Position numbers and translations under genes: made by a program. A stretch of DNA of 64,000 bases from the NCBI RefSeq assembly GCF_000317575.1, contig NC_019748.1:1752001-1816000 (forward strand), read 5' to 3'. Under the pieces are notes generated by a model. The model was not told where the DNA came from. It ran no database searches and worked only from the letters and a program-made list of their open reading frames with translations. This DNA comes from Stanieria cyanosphaera PCC 7437 (GTDB lineage Bacteria; Cyanobacteriota; Cyanobacteriia; Cyanobacteriales; Xenococcaceae). The first letter of the stretch is position 1. Each line of letters starts with the position of its first letter. Positions 28,051-37,129 of this stretch are shown piece by piece.

Positions 28051-28647
28051 ATGAATTGGTTAGCTCATCTTTTATTAGCCAAACCTGATATCGAAAGTAG
28101 GTTAGGTAATCTGTTAGGAGATTTGGTTAAAGGTAGAGAAAGACAAAATTTACCCAAACAGTTTCAACTAGGACTTCAATGCCATCAAGCGATCGATTGC
28201 TATACAGATAATCATTGGATTGTGAAACGAAGTAAACAAAGAATCCAAGCTAATTATGGTCGGTTTGCTGGTATTTTAGTAGATGTTTTTTATGACTATA
28301 TCTTAGCTCAAAATTGGTATAACTATTCCGCTCTATCTTTGTCTGATTTTACTATTCAAGTTTATAGTTCTTTTACTCATTATTTAGCTCAAGTTCCGCC
28401 AAGAGCTAGTCTAGTTATTAATAAGATGATTGAAGAAGATTGGTTGGGTTCTTATCAAACTTGGTTAGGAATTGAACATACTTTGCAGCGAATTTCTTGG
28501 CGAATTACTAGACGGACTAATTGTTATTGTAATTTAACTCCTGCTCTTAATGAATTTAGACAACAATATTTTGAGTTTGAGCAGGATTTTGGAGAATTTT
28601 TCCCTCAATTAACTAGACATATTCAGAATTGGAATTTAAGTCATTGA
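28051..28647 (+). CDS. Acyl carrier protein phosphodiesterase (AcpH)-like protein
   Basis: AcpH removes the 4'-phosphopantetheine group from acyl carrier protein; DUF479 covers this family. The 198-residue protein begins MNWLAHLLLA with the family's N-terminal histidine and contains LGNLLGDLVKG (Asp), LGLQCHQAIDCYTD (His and Asp) and GRFAGILVDVFYDYIL. These are the metal-binding residues of the HD-like fold. It follows sppA by 35 bases and is probably co-transcribed. The activity of cyanobacterial members is unproven. Confidence 0.82.
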   Translation: MNWLAHLLLAKPDIESRLGNLLGDLVKGRERQNLPKQFQLGLQCHQAIDCYTDNHWIVKRSKQRIQANYGRFAGILVDVFYDYILAQNWYNYSALSLSDFTIQVYSSFTHYLAQVPPRASLVINKMIEEDWLGSYQTWLGIEHTLQRISWRITRRTNCYCNLTPALNEFRQQYFEFEQDFGEFFPQLTRHIQNWNLSH

Positions 28648-28948
28648 CTATAGCTAAGCATCACCAAATCAAATCTTTAGGGTTACTGTTCTTAATTATT
28701 TTGAGCGCTGCTGCCTTGAGAATTTTATTTCTCGATCAAGCCCCTAATACTTTTTCTACTGACGAAGTGTCTAATGGTTACGATGCTTATTCTATTTTAC
28801 AAACTGGACGCGATCGCAATATTTATTTATTATTAAGTCAGAAGAATTAGAAAAATTAAGTCAAATTTATCCTGTTTGGCAAGAATTAAAAACTATCAAA
28901 ACCCCTGAACCAGATCACAAAGAAAAAATTAAACTAATTGAAGTATAA
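28629..28948 (+). pseudogene. GT-C (family 39-like) glycosyltransferase reduced to its two ends
   Basis: The frame starting at a TTG around 28629-28644 gives one membrane helix and the GT-C catalytic loop (LDQAPNTFSTDEVSNGYDAY), then runs into unrelated residues and stops at 28850. In another frame, SEELEKLSQIYPVWQELK continues to a TAA at 28948 and looks like the C-terminal end of the same kind of protein. The roughly 400-450 residues expected between them are missing, so this is an internal deletion with loss of frame. It overlaps the end of the upstream AcpH-like gene. Confidence 0.7.
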
Positions 28949-29436
28949 ACTTATGATAATCGGTTATAAAGGACAAAAAACAGAAGGCAGAATGATAAAA
29001 GTTTTAAACTCTTGTTTTTTTTATCTGTAAACTTAATTTTTAGCAAACATTAAAGTAGTTTATCTTTATCAACAAAAAGTTGTGAAAATCTTAAAATTTT
29101 CTGCTTGCTCATTGAGTTGGTTCAGTAAAAATGGTTAGCTGCTGTGCTTTTGGTGCAAAAACCTCTTTTTTTTTGCTTGTGTTACCATGCAAATGCACAA
29201 AAACTAAACAAAAATTAATTTTCACAATTCTTTTTTATGCCTGTTTAATTAAAAAAAATTTCATGTTCATTATTAGAGATTGTCAGTTCAATAAAACCCA
29301 GCCTCATGCTGAAGACAAGCTGTCCTAGGTGTCTGCGAACGCTTGATATGTAGCGATTGCCCCAATACAGACGTAGCACAGTTAAAGCCTCACAAAAATA
29401 ACCAAAAAATCTTTTATTTCTAGCTAGGAGCTTAGT
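28949..29436. other. Intergenic region, nothing convincing
   Basis: The sequence is AT-rich with homopolymer runs. A 65-codon open frame at 29131-29328 has low complexity and no ribosome-binding site. CAGACGTAGCAC near 29370 resembles half of a second-class REP. AGGAG at 29426-29430 belongs to the next gene. Confidence 0.45.
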
Positions 29437-30513
29437 ATGATTGCTTCTCACTGCAAAATCGGTATTATTGGTGCAGGTTCATCGGGTATATATTTAGCTA
29501 GTTTACTAGCTCATCAAGGATATCAAGTAGATGTGTTTGAAAAATCATCTTATCCTCGTACAGATGGTTGTGGTATCTTATTGATTTCCGACGGAATAGA
29601 AGCATTACGTCAAGGAAATCCAGAACTTTGCCAAAAAATTATCAATTCTGGGGTAATAGTTCGCAATTTCGAGTTTCGGAATCTTAAAGGTAAATTAGTT
29701 AATTCTGAATCTCCTCAATATTCACCTAATCAATTGCCAGGAATGCTGATTCATCGTAAGGCAATTTTAGAAACCCTACTAGAATTTTTACCTTCAGAAT
29801 GTCTTCATCTAGACTCTCAACTGCAATCAATTAGTCAAACTGAAACCGAAGTAACAGCTTACTTCCGTGATGGCAGTCAATGGACAGGAGATTTATTAAT
29901 CGGTGCTGATGGTCTTTTTTCTCAGGTACGAGAATTCGTTGTTCCCAATGTCAAACCTTTTTATTTAGGGGATCTCGTCTGGCGAGGAGTAGTTGCAGAT
30001 GATACTTTTTGTACAAACGGGAATTTTATTGTTTACATTCGTGGTCGAGGTATTTATGCTAATTTCTTCGACCTTGGTAATGGTTTAACTCATTGGGGCT
30101 TTTTTGTAGAACAGCAAAAAGACGAACAAGAGCGTTCTCCAAATATTCCCATTCCTCCTCAAGAACTTGCTAAACTGCCGATTGAGGCAAGAAATGTGAT
30201 TGCTTCTACTCCACCAGAACAAATAGTAACTCGTTTCTCTTACGATATCGATCCTTTACCACAATTGTATCAAGGCAGAGTTTTATTAATTGGTGATGCT
30301 GCCCATGCTAAAAGTCCTACTCGTGCCAGAGGGATGACTGCTGGTTTGGAGGATGGTTTAGCTTTGTCTCGATTTTTTGCTTCTAGTGCTGATATTCCTG
30401 AAGCTTTAGCTGGTTTTGAAGCAGAAAGGAAGCCTATCGTCCACGAATATCAACGGACAAGTCGCAAGCAAAGTTTAACTATTGGTCGTCTTCACAAGCA
30501 AGGAGCAGCATAG
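29437..30513 (+). CDS. FAD-dependent monooxygenase (PHBH/UbiH-like)
   Basis: This is a flavoprotein hydroxylase or epoxidase of the aromatic-hydroxylase fold, with 358 residues. The N-terminal dinucleotide-binding motif GIIGAGSSGIYLASLLAHQG starts at residue 9. DLLIGADGLFSQVR corresponds to the middle DG motif, and LLIGDAAHAKSPTRARGM is the FAD ribose-binding GD motif. AGGAG stands six bases before the ATG. The C-terminus is short, with no extra domain. The substrate is unknown; there is no quinone or antibiotic cluster nearby. Confidence 0.88.
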   Translation: MIASHCKIGIIGAGSSGIYLASLLAHQGYQVDVFEKSSYPRTDGCGILLISDGIEALRQGNPELCQKIINSGVIVRNFEFRNLKGKLVNSESPQYSPNQLPGMLIHRKAILETLLEFLPSECLHLDSQLQSISQTETEVTAYFRDGSQWTGDLLIGADGLFSQVREFVVPNVKPFYLGDLVWRGVVADDTFCTNGNFIVYIRGRGIYANFFDLGNGLTHWGFFVEQQKDEQERSPNIPIPPQELAKLPIEARNVIASTPPEQIVTRFSYDIDPLPQLYQGRVLLIGDAAHAKSPTRARGMTAGLEDGLALSRFFASSADIPEALAGFEAERKPIVHEYQRTSRKQSLTIGRLHKQGAA

Positions 30514-30678
30514 TATAGCGTTTCTCATATTGTCTCATATTGGTAAGGTACACCCCTTTTTCAGTGAGCGGTAGAGCCGCGACATGTCGCGTCTGTACAC
30601 CAGTTATCAGTTTTCAATTAACTATTAACAATTAACAAAAACCTGTACCTTAGTGTGTATCTTATCTAAGTTTGACTA
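30514..30678. mobile_element. Degenerate MITE-like copy carrying a REP
   Basis: The left end TATAGCGTTTCTCATATTG and the inner GGTAAGGTACACC match the MITE family. The inner right arm appears as CCTGTACCTTAG near 30640. The 28-bp palindrome at 30571-30598 sits inside. The right end is diverged and reaches the stop codon of the ABC1 kinase gene. Confidence 0.45.
30571..30598. repeat. REP-type 28-bp palindrome, second sequence class
   Basis: GTAGAGCCGCGACA followed by TGTCGCGTCTGTAC has the central palindrome CGCGACATGTCGCG. Its length and its GTAG start and TAC end are the same as in the first-class REPs, although the arm sequence differs. Confidence 0.75.
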
Positions 30679-32325
30679 TTTTAGTCTTCCCGATCGCAAA
30701 ATACTAATAATCAGCCAAATCCCCAACAGACTAGCAGCAGCAAATAAAATATCACTGAGAATCGATAATTGATTAGTAGAAGCATTAGCAGAAATAATTG
30801 CTGCCCCCATAATCAAAGAACCTACCAAAATACTAAAAGAAAGTCGATTGGCAGAATCATCTAACGTATGGCTTAAAGAATCAATCTGACGAATACTGAT
30901 ATTCCACTTGAGAGTTTCTGAAGCTACTCGGTCTAGTAACCATTCTACTTGACGAGGCGATCGCAAAGATAGGCTTTTGAGATCAATTGCAGTTCGCAGT
31001 AACGTTTCGACAGGACTTTCACCCAACAGTTGACGACGAAACAAATCCACCATCAGAGGTTTAATTTGATCGAGTAAATTAATCTGTGGATCAAAACCTC
31101 TAGCAACTCCTTCCAAATTGGCAAGGGTTTTGGCATACAAACCTAAATTGCTGGGTAAACGAATACGATTGTCACGAGATACTTGCAAAATCTCATAAAA
31201 TACTTCGCTAAAGTTAATCTGTGAAAGGCTGAGATTAAAATATTTGCGTAACATACGGTCATAATCATTCGTCAGTCGTTCTAAAACAACTGGTTGATTT
31301 GACTCTGCTAATTCTAAAGTTAGTTGGCTACATCTTTTAGCATCAAGATCCACTACTGCCAGCAACATCTCGGTTAAAATCTGCTGAGTACGGGGATCTA
31401 ATCGCCCTACCATTCCACAATCAAGCAAAGCAAGCCTTCCATCATTGAGGCAAAAAATATTACCTGGATGAGGATCGGCATGAAAAAAACCATCAATATA
31501 AATTTGTTGAAAGAAAGACCGAAATAATAGAGTGGTAATCTCTCGACGTTGAGTATCTTGGTCTTTATCTTCTCTTATTGCTGGGAGTTGTGCTTCTAAA
31601 ATCGGTTTGCCTTCTAACCACTCAAGAGTTAATAGTTTAGGTGTGGTGATATCCCAATAGACTTGAGGAATACTTAATTGTTGAGGATCAAACCAACGAC
31701 TAGCACTCAGATTACGGCGTAATTGGTCTGTATACTGAGCTTCTAAAGTAAAATCTAATTCTGCTTTGATGGCAATAATAAATTCGTCTGCCAAAGCAAC
31801 AATATCAAAATCTTTGCCAACATCAGTTAAAGAGACTAACTCTGCTAAATTTCTAATCAGAGCAACATCCTGAGCAACAACAACATCAATTCCCGGACGT
31901 TGAACCTTAAGAGCTACTGGTTGCCCATTGACTAGGGTAGCATAATGAACTTGACCAATCGAACCTGCTGCGATCGCTTGTGGTTCGATACTAGCAAATA
32001 CTGTTTCAATTGGTTTGCCTAATTCCTGTTGAATTAAGTTTTCGATTTGACTCCAGGCGACAGGAGGCACTCTTGCTTGTAAATCTGTTAGTGCTTCAAC
32101 GTATCTTCCTGGTAATAAATCGGGACGAGTAGAAAGCAGTTGACCTAGTTTGACATAAACAGGACCTAATTCAATTAAAACTTTTTTGAGAACGGTGGGA
32201 GAAGGTAACCGAGGTTCATCAGATTTACCACCTGTGAGTAAACCTCGCATATAGTCCCAACCATTGCGGAAGACAACCTCAACAATTTCTCTTTGACGGG
32301 CAGTTTTTTGAGTGAGTGCAAACAT
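30676..32325 (-). CDS. ABC1/AarF/UbiB family atypical kinase
   Basis: UbiB-type atypical kinases or ATPases support quinone synthesis and membrane lipid metabolism; cyanobacteria and plastids carry several. The protein has 549 residues. Family hallmarks are the KxGQ region PVYVKLGQLLSTRPDLLP, the Ala-rich loop AAGSIGQVHYATL, the ATP-site VALKVQRPGI, the catalytic loop GFFHADPHPGNIFCL and the metal-binding DCGMVGRLD. Two hydrophobic helices near the C-terminus (about residues 500-545) anchor it in the membrane. The ATG at 32325 is a clean start. Confidence 0.93.
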   Translation of the reverse strand: MFALTQKTARQREIVEVVFRNGWDYMRGLLTGGKSDEPRLPSPTVLKKVLIELGPVYVKLGQLLSTRPDLLPGRYVEALTDLQARVPPVAWSQIENLIQQELGKPIETVFASIEPQAIAAGSIGQVHYATLVNGQPVALKVQRPGIDVVVAQDVALIRNLAELVSLTDVGKDFDIVALADEFIIAIKAELDFTLEAQYTDQLRRNLSASRWFDPQQLSIPQVYWDITTPKLLTLEWLEGKPILEAQLPAIREDKDQDTQRREITTLLFRSFFQQIYIDGFFHADPHPGNIFCLNDGRLALLDCGMVGRLDPRTQQILTEMLLAVVDLDAKRCSQLTLELAESNQPVVLERLTNDYDRMLRKYFNLSLSQINFSEVFYEILQVSRDNRIRLPSNLGLYAKTLANLEGVARGFDPQINLLDQIKPLMVDLFRRQLLGESPVETLLRTAIDLKSLSLRSPRQVEWLLDRVASETLKWNISIRQIDSLSHTLDDSANRLSFSILVGSLIMGAAIISANASTNQLSILSDILFAAASLLGIWLIISILRSGRLK

Positions 32326-32477
32326 TTAAGTTTTTAAATAGTTCTAAGCATTTTTGATTTAGGATCCCTCCAGTTATTGTAATCTTTTGAAATTCTTACA
32401 GTTGTTTTTTAGTTACTACAAATCTTGGGTAGGGCTTTGGCACTGCTAAACTCAGACATTAATTTAGGAATTTGATA

Positions 32478-32661
32478 TATAGCATTGCTCACGCTCTATG
32501 AGGTACACCATTACCAGTTAGTAATTAGTAATTACTAATTGCTAATTATGAGGGATGAATAATCAACCATTAACATAAGCGAAGCACACTACCGTAGGTC
32601 TCAACTATCAACGCTCAAGCAGGAAAATGAACTGTATCTCATTAATCTAAGAACCGCTATA
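32478..32661 (+). mobile_element. MITE-like element, full copy B
   Basis: Length 184 bp, from TATAGCATTGCTCACGCTC to CTAAGAACCGCTATA. The inner pair is GAGGTACA/TGTATCTC. The centre TTATGAGGGATGAATAATC and the ACTACCGTAGGTCTCAAC block are nearly identical to copies A and C. The number and sequence of the TAATTA-type heptamers differ. Confidence 0.85.
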
Positions 32662-33182
32662 ACTGGTTTTTATAGCTGTAGATGGATTTAAATTTTTTAT
32701 TTTTTATCGAAAAAAGATGATTATTTTTTTTGCTAAACAAGCTCGATTTTTTAAGGTAATTTTATATTATTAATCTCTAAATTTAAGTAATAAGCATTTT
32801 AAAAGTTACCTATATAAGAGCTTATTTTTTTATTTTTATTAGTTATTAAATCTACAAGTAATTTAATTGCTTTGGTGAAGGTGGATCGATTCTAGAGTTG
32901 TTTTTGAAAATTGATTTTAGTTAAGGGATCAAGTCTAAAAAACAAAGGATTAAGCAAAATTAGTTTTTACAGGTTTGGACTCCTGTAGTTATTTGGTTTA
33001 GATTTGAGTCATCATCTAACTTGATCGACATAATTTCAAACTGTATCTTTAGGTAGATTAAACTTACTAGTCATTCATAATATTTTTTAAATAGATTTAA
33101 TATTTGATTTTTCAAGGATCGAACTTTTAGGAAGTAGAGATCAAATTTAAAAATTCATTTAATCACCACTAAAAAAAAGGCA
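32662..33182. other. AT-rich intergenic region, no gene seen
   Basis: No conserved motif or open frame is visible. It may hold a long leader for the small gene at 33183, since the MITE at 32478-32661 separates this stretch from the divergent kinase gene. Confidence 0.4.
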
Positions 33183-33371
33183 ATGAAACTTAACAATTCC
33201 AATCAACGTATTTGTATTTATTGTCGTAATTATCAATTGCTGGGCAGAAAATCAGGTAATTGTCAAAAACTGGGTGTAGCAGTTGAGGGACGTTGGCAAG
33301 CTTGTCCTTTATACGTAGCCCCCTTTCGAGAATTAAGCAAAGAAATGGAAATGGAAATGGAAATGGTTTAA
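33183..33371 (+). CDS. Small four-cysteine protein with in-frame hexanucleotide repeat
   Basis: The 62-residue protein reads CIYCRNYQLLGRKSGNCQ, then QACPLYVAPF. Four cysteines in CxxC...C...C spacing suggest a small zinc-binding module. The C-terminus is EMEMEMEM, encoded by four exact copies of GAAATG (33342-33365). The stop codon overlaps the stop of the convergent M42 peptidase gene by four bases. Similar short CxxC proteins occur in cyanobacteria but I cannot name a family. The function is unknown. Confidence 0.65.
   Translation: MKLNNSNQRICIYCRNYQLLGRKSGNCQKLGVAVEGRWQACPLYVAPFRELSKEMEMEMEMV
33342..33365 (+). repeat. Hexanucleotide microsatellite (GAAATG x4) inside a coding sequence
   Basis: Four perfect tandem copies code for alternating Glu-Met. 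Because the unit is six bases, copy-number change would alter tail length without changing frame. Confidence 0.85.
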
Positions 33372-34438
33372 ATAAGATTTTCTAAATTATCACAGTAAGT
33401 GTAAAGTAACTTGATACAATTAGCGATCGCACCTAGATGAGCAATTTCATAGCCATGAGTATTTTCTGTAGGAAAGCCAAGACAGGCAGCCCGTGCTACA
33501 TGACCAAATTTCATGGCAATCGAAGCATCGCTACCAAAACCACTGATTGCAGCAAATTGTAAGGGAATATTCGCTTGATTGGCTGCTTGTACTAATTCAG
33601 AGTTTAAATTTTCATCATAAATTCCGTAACCATCTTGAGAAAGTAAAACGGGAATTTCTCCTGCTTCAATGGGATATTCGGTAGCAAGAGGGCAAATTTC
33701 TAAAGCAATTAAAGCATCCAATGCTTGATTTTGAGTAAAGTATAAAGCGCCAATTGCCCCAACTTCTTCTTTGGCAGAGGCTACTAAATAAATATCAACT
33801 GCTGGATCTTTTATTTGTTCGGCGAGTTCCAGTAAAATTGCTACCGAAGCTTTGTTATCAAGCGTGTAGCTAGCAATATAATCTTTGAGGCGAATTGGTT
33901 GTTTACGATGTTTGCCTACTACCACTCGACTTCCTGGGCGTATACCAGCAGTTTCCAATTCTTCTAAATTCAATTTGGTTTCTACCCAAGCGTCTTCCCA
34001 ATTTAAAGGCGCATTTTCTTGTTGGGCTTTTTGTGGAGAGTCATGGGAAACGTGACGAGATCCGAAGGAAAGTATTCCACTAATTATTTCCTCCTCACCC
34101 AAAATATCTACAACACCTTCTCCATATACCCAAGGAAAAGAGCCACCTAATCTTCTTATCTGTAAACAGCCCCGATAATCAATAGATTTGACAATTGCCC
34201 CAATTTCATCTTTATGCCCCGTAATGGCAATTGCTCTTGATGAATTGTTTCCAGGAATTTTGGCAATAATATTTCCTGCACGATCTTGCCAAGATTCTAC
34301 CCCGAGTGTAGCAAAACGATCTAGTAGTAAGCGATCAATTTGGGCTTCAACTCCACTAGGAGAGTGATGTAAAACTAATTCACTAATAGTATCAAACAAG
34401 CGATCGTAAATTGAATTTGTCTGGCTATTAAATTGCAT
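33368..34438 (-). CDS. M42 family metallopeptidase (glutamyl aminopeptidase-like)
   Basis: M42 enzymes are large dodecameric, two-metal cytosolic aminopeptidases. The protein has 356 residues. Metal-site and catalytic motifs are IAITGHKDEIGAIVKSID (His, Asp), SYTLDNKASVAILLEL (bridging Asp), VASAKEEVGAIGA (catalytic Glu-Glu) and the C-terminal HGYEIAHLGAI (His). LSFGSRHVSHDSPQ lies in the inserted domain. The set is complete. It is monocistronic and convergent with the small four-cysteine gene. Confidence 0.9.
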   Translation of the reverse strand: MQFNSQTNSIYDRLFDTISELVLHHSPSGVEAQIDRLLLDRFATLGVESWQDRAGNIIAKIPGNNSSRAIAITGHKDEIGAIVKSIDYRGCLQIRRLGGSFPWVYGEGVVDILGEEEIISGILSFGSRHVSHDSPQKAQQENAPLNWEDAWVETKLNLEELETAGIRPGSRVVVGKHRKQPIRLKDYIASYTLDNKASVAILLELAEQIKDPAVDIYLVASAKEEVGAIGALYFTQNQALDALIALEICPLATEYPIEAGEIPVLLSQDGYGIYDENLNSELVQAANQANIPLQFAAISGFGSDASIAMKFGHVARAACLGFPTENTHGYEIAHLGAIANCIKLLYTYCDNLENLI

Positions 34439-34781
34439 ATCAAACTAGATAGGTTGCCAAGAAAATTTTAACTGCGATTGTTTCTGGTTCATTAATAAAA
34501 CAACAATACCAACCAACAAAGTGGGTGGGCTAATTCATAGTTATAAAACGAAGGAGTGCAAAGGTGCTTCAGGTGTAACAGGAGAGAAATAAGAGTTTTT
34601 ATTTTATATTGAATTTTGCCTTGGTATTAAAATCTTCTGAAAAATTTATCAATTATACGTTATAAGTTGTGGACAATAATTTTACAAACGTGTCGGTGAT
34701 AAGTCTCTACTGATAACTGATGTTACACTGTACTGTTAAAAATTGAAATCGAGGCAAAGAAATCAACCACTCTTATATTGT
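34439..34781. other. Intergenic region, no gene seen
   Basis: This stretch separates two divergent genes and probably holds both promoters. TGATAAGTCTCTACTGATAAC near 34697 is a short imperfect repeat. Nothing else stands out. Confidence 0.4.
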
Positions 34782-36605
34782 ATGAAAATATCGCTAATTG
34801 GTAGTAAAACTTTTGGTAAAACAATTAAAGATTATGCGTGGTTTTGTTTAATTATTTTGATAATTTGTTTAGGTATTTTTTTTCGTTGTGCTAATCTAGA
34901 GCAAAAAATATTTTGGGTGGATGAAGTTGCTACTTACGTAAGAATTTCTGGTTATACACAAGCAGAAGTTACTCAAAAACTTACTAATCAAGAATGGTTA
35001 TCTGTAGCAGATTTACAACAATATCAAAAAGTTTCCTCAGCCAGAAATTTACACGATACTTTTAACGCTTTAAAAAAAAGTCCAGAACACGCACCCCTTT
35101 ACTTTTTATTAGCCAGATTCTGGGTACAAATATTTGGCAATTCAGTTACTGCAATTAGAAGTTTATCAGTTGTTTGTAGTTTATTGGCTCTTCTTTGTTT
35201 ATATTGGCTTGGTTGGGAATTATTTAAATCTACTAAAACTGCCGATCTTTCTATGATGCTTTTGAGTGTTTCTCCATTTTATGTAGCTTATGCACAAGAA
35301 GCACGACCCTACAGTTTATGGACAGTAACAATTTTACTTTCTAGTGCTATTTTGTTAAGAGCGTTAAGAACTAATCAATTACAAAATTGGTTATTTTATA
35401 CAGTTAGTTCAATTTTAGCTTTTTATATTTCCTTATTTTCTTTTTTGGTGGTAATTGGACAAGGAAGTTATGTTTTTATTATTAACAAGTTTAAATTTAA
35501 TCAAAAAACCAGCAACTATTTATTATCATTAAGTTTAGCTGTTATTGCTTTTCTGCCCTGGTGTTTAGTAATCGCTCAAAATTGGCAAGCCCTTCAAGAT
35601 AATACTTCTTGGATGGATCAACCATTACAAATTTCCGCCATGCTCGGAATTTGGATTGCTAGTATTTTACTGATTTTTGGTGATTTACCCTTATCTTCTG
35701 ACTTAAATCCACTCAAAGTAGTAATTATTTTAGTAATGTTGGTAGTAATTTTGGGATTAGGAATAATAATTTATTTTTATTTTCAAAAAAAATATTTAAA
35801 AAAGAACAGATTAATTTGGTATTTATCTTTTACTATTGTAGGTATTTTAATTACTATTTATCAAAATAAACTTGATCAATCCTCCCTAGTTGCTATCTTA
35901 GACCCTGTAACTTTTATTGGTATTAGTACCGCTTTAATTTTATTAATTTTAGTTTTTTATTCCCTATTATTTCTTATTTTTAATCATCAACAAAAAATTA
36001 CTTGGTTTATTTTAACTCAAGCGATCGCAACTCCGACAATTTTAATTATTACTGACTTAATCTTCAACGATCAACGTTCTGCTACACCTCGATATCTTAT
36101 TCCTGCTCAATTAGGTATTCATTTGGCAGTAGTTTGTTTATTAGCTAGTCAATTAGGATGGATTAATTGGATGAAAAAAAGTCAACCCCAACTAGGAAGA
36201 ATTATTTTATCTTTTTTGTTAGTGTTAGGTATTATTTCTTGTACTCTTAATTTAGAAAAATCTCCTCAATATCAAAAATCTCGTAATCTTCACAATATTT
36301 CTATTGCTGAAATTATTAATCAAGCTCAAAGTCCAATTCTAATTTCCGAAGCCAACCAAACAATGGACGTAATTTCTCTTAGTTATAATTTACAAACTAA
36401 AGTAAAAATAAAATTCATTGATTCTAATGCTACTTTATTTAAATTACTTGATATTACTAACCCAATATTTTTGTTTAATCCCTCAACACAGTTAAAGCAA
36501 AGCATACAAAATAATATTCAAATTAGTATGAAAGAAATATATCAACCAAAACTCATTACTCCAGGAGAAATTCATTTAACGCTTTGGTCAATTAAAAGAA
36601 AATAA
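34782..36605 (+). CDS. GT-C superfamily (family 39-like) membrane glycosyltransferase
   Basis: Predicted polyprenyl-phosphate-sugar-dependent glycosyltransferase of the plasma membrane. From the ATG at 34782 (MKISLIGSK) it has 607 residues; a TTG 13 codons upstream is possible. It has about twelve hydrophobic helices. The first loop carries the catalytic acidic motif QKIFWVDEVATY, and HAPLYFLLARFW follows where GT39 proteins have the PPLYYLL-type segment. VSPFYVAYAQEARPYSLW is also characteristic of this family. Substrate unknown. It is followed nine bases later by an acetyltransferase gene, likely one operon. Confidence 0.8.
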   Translation: MKISLIGSKTFGKTIKDYAWFCLIILIICLGIFFRCANLEQKIFWVDEVATYVRISGYTQAEVTQKLTNQEWLSVADLQQYQKVSSARNLHDTFNALKKSPEHAPLYFLLARFWVQIFGNSVTAIRSLSVVCSLLALLCLYWLGWELFKSTKTADLSMMLLSVSPFYVAYAQEARPYSLWTVTILLSSAILLRALRTNQLQNWLFYTVSSILAFYISLFSFLVVIGQGSYVFIINKFKFNQKTSNYLLSLSLAVIAFLPWCLVIAQNWQALQDNTSWMDQPLQISAMLGIWIASILLIFGDLPLSSDLNPLKVVIILVMLVVILGLGIIIYFYFQKKYLKKNRLIWYLSFTIVGILITIYQNKLDQSSLVAILDPVTFIGISTALILLILVFYSLLFLIFNHQQKITWFILTQAIATPTILIITDLIFNDQRSATPRYLIPAQLGIHLAVVCLLASQLGWINWMKKSQPQLGRIILSFLLVLGIISCTLNLEKSPQYQKSRNLHNISIAEIINQAQSPILISEANQTMDVISLSYNLQTKVKIKFIDSNATLFKLLDITNPIFLFNPSTQLKQSIQNNIQISMKEIYQPKLITPGEIHLTLWSIKRK

Positions 36606-36614
36606 ATTATAACA

Positions 36615-37049
36615 ATGAATTTTATCGAAATAAAAATTGTTGATTATCAGAAAAAAATGCAAGAAATAAAAACAATCAGAACTCAAGTTTTTCAAGTAGA
36701 ACAAGGAGTAGCAGAAGAATTAGAATTTGATGGTTTAGACGAAAAGTCTCAACATCTTATAGCTTATTTAAATCAGCAACCAGTAGGCACAACTAGAATT
36801 AGAACCATAGACGAACAGACAGTAAAAATTGAAAGATTAGCTGTCTTATCAGAGGCTAGAGGTCAAGGTATTGGCAAGAAATTAATGGAAAAAGCTTTAG
36901 AAATAGTTAGTAATGATAACTATCAAGCGGTAATAATTCATGCTCAAGAATATATCAAAGAATTATATTTAAAATTAGGTTTTGAGCAGGTTGGTAAAAC
37001 TTTTCAAGAGGCAGGTATTGCTCATATCAAGATGATTAAAAAACTATAA
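36615..37049 (+). CDS. GNAT family N-acetyltransferase
   Basis: The 144-residue single GNAT domain transfers an acetyl group from acetyl-CoA to an amine. The acetyl-CoA pyrophosphate loop is RGQGIGKKLMEKAL (residues about 84-97), preceded by the strand VKIERLAVL. The N-terminal IRTQVFQVEQGVAEELEFDG matches the ElaA/YjcF-like subgroup. The gene follows the GT-C gene directly. The substrate is unknown. Confidence 0.87.
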   Translation: MNFIEIKIVDYQKKMQEIKTIRTQVFQVEQGVAEELEFDGLDEKSQHLIAYLNQQPVGTTRIRTIDEQTVKIERLAVLSEARGQGIGKKLMEKALEIVSNDNYQAVIIHAQEYIKELYLKLGFEQVGKTFQEAGIAHIKMIKKL

Positions 37050-37065
37050 AAATTACATCTGACTT

Positions 37066-37115
37066 GTAGAGATAATTCATCCCACCTTTGGGTGCAGCGA
37101 AGCGATTATCCCTAC
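37066..37115. repeat. REP with a divided palindrome
   Basis: The left arm GTAGAGATAATTCAT (37066-37080) and right arm ATTATCCCTAC (37105-37115) are those of the first-class REP, but 24 unrelated bases (CCCACCTTTGGGTGCAGCG and following) separate them. It lies between convergent genes. Confidence 0.65.
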
Positions 37116-37129
37116 TGGAATTAAAATTA

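Noticed and set aside
29131-29328. 65-codon frame before the monooxygenase gene
   Set aside because: Low-complexity Lys/Phe composition, no ribosome-binding site, no family resemblance.
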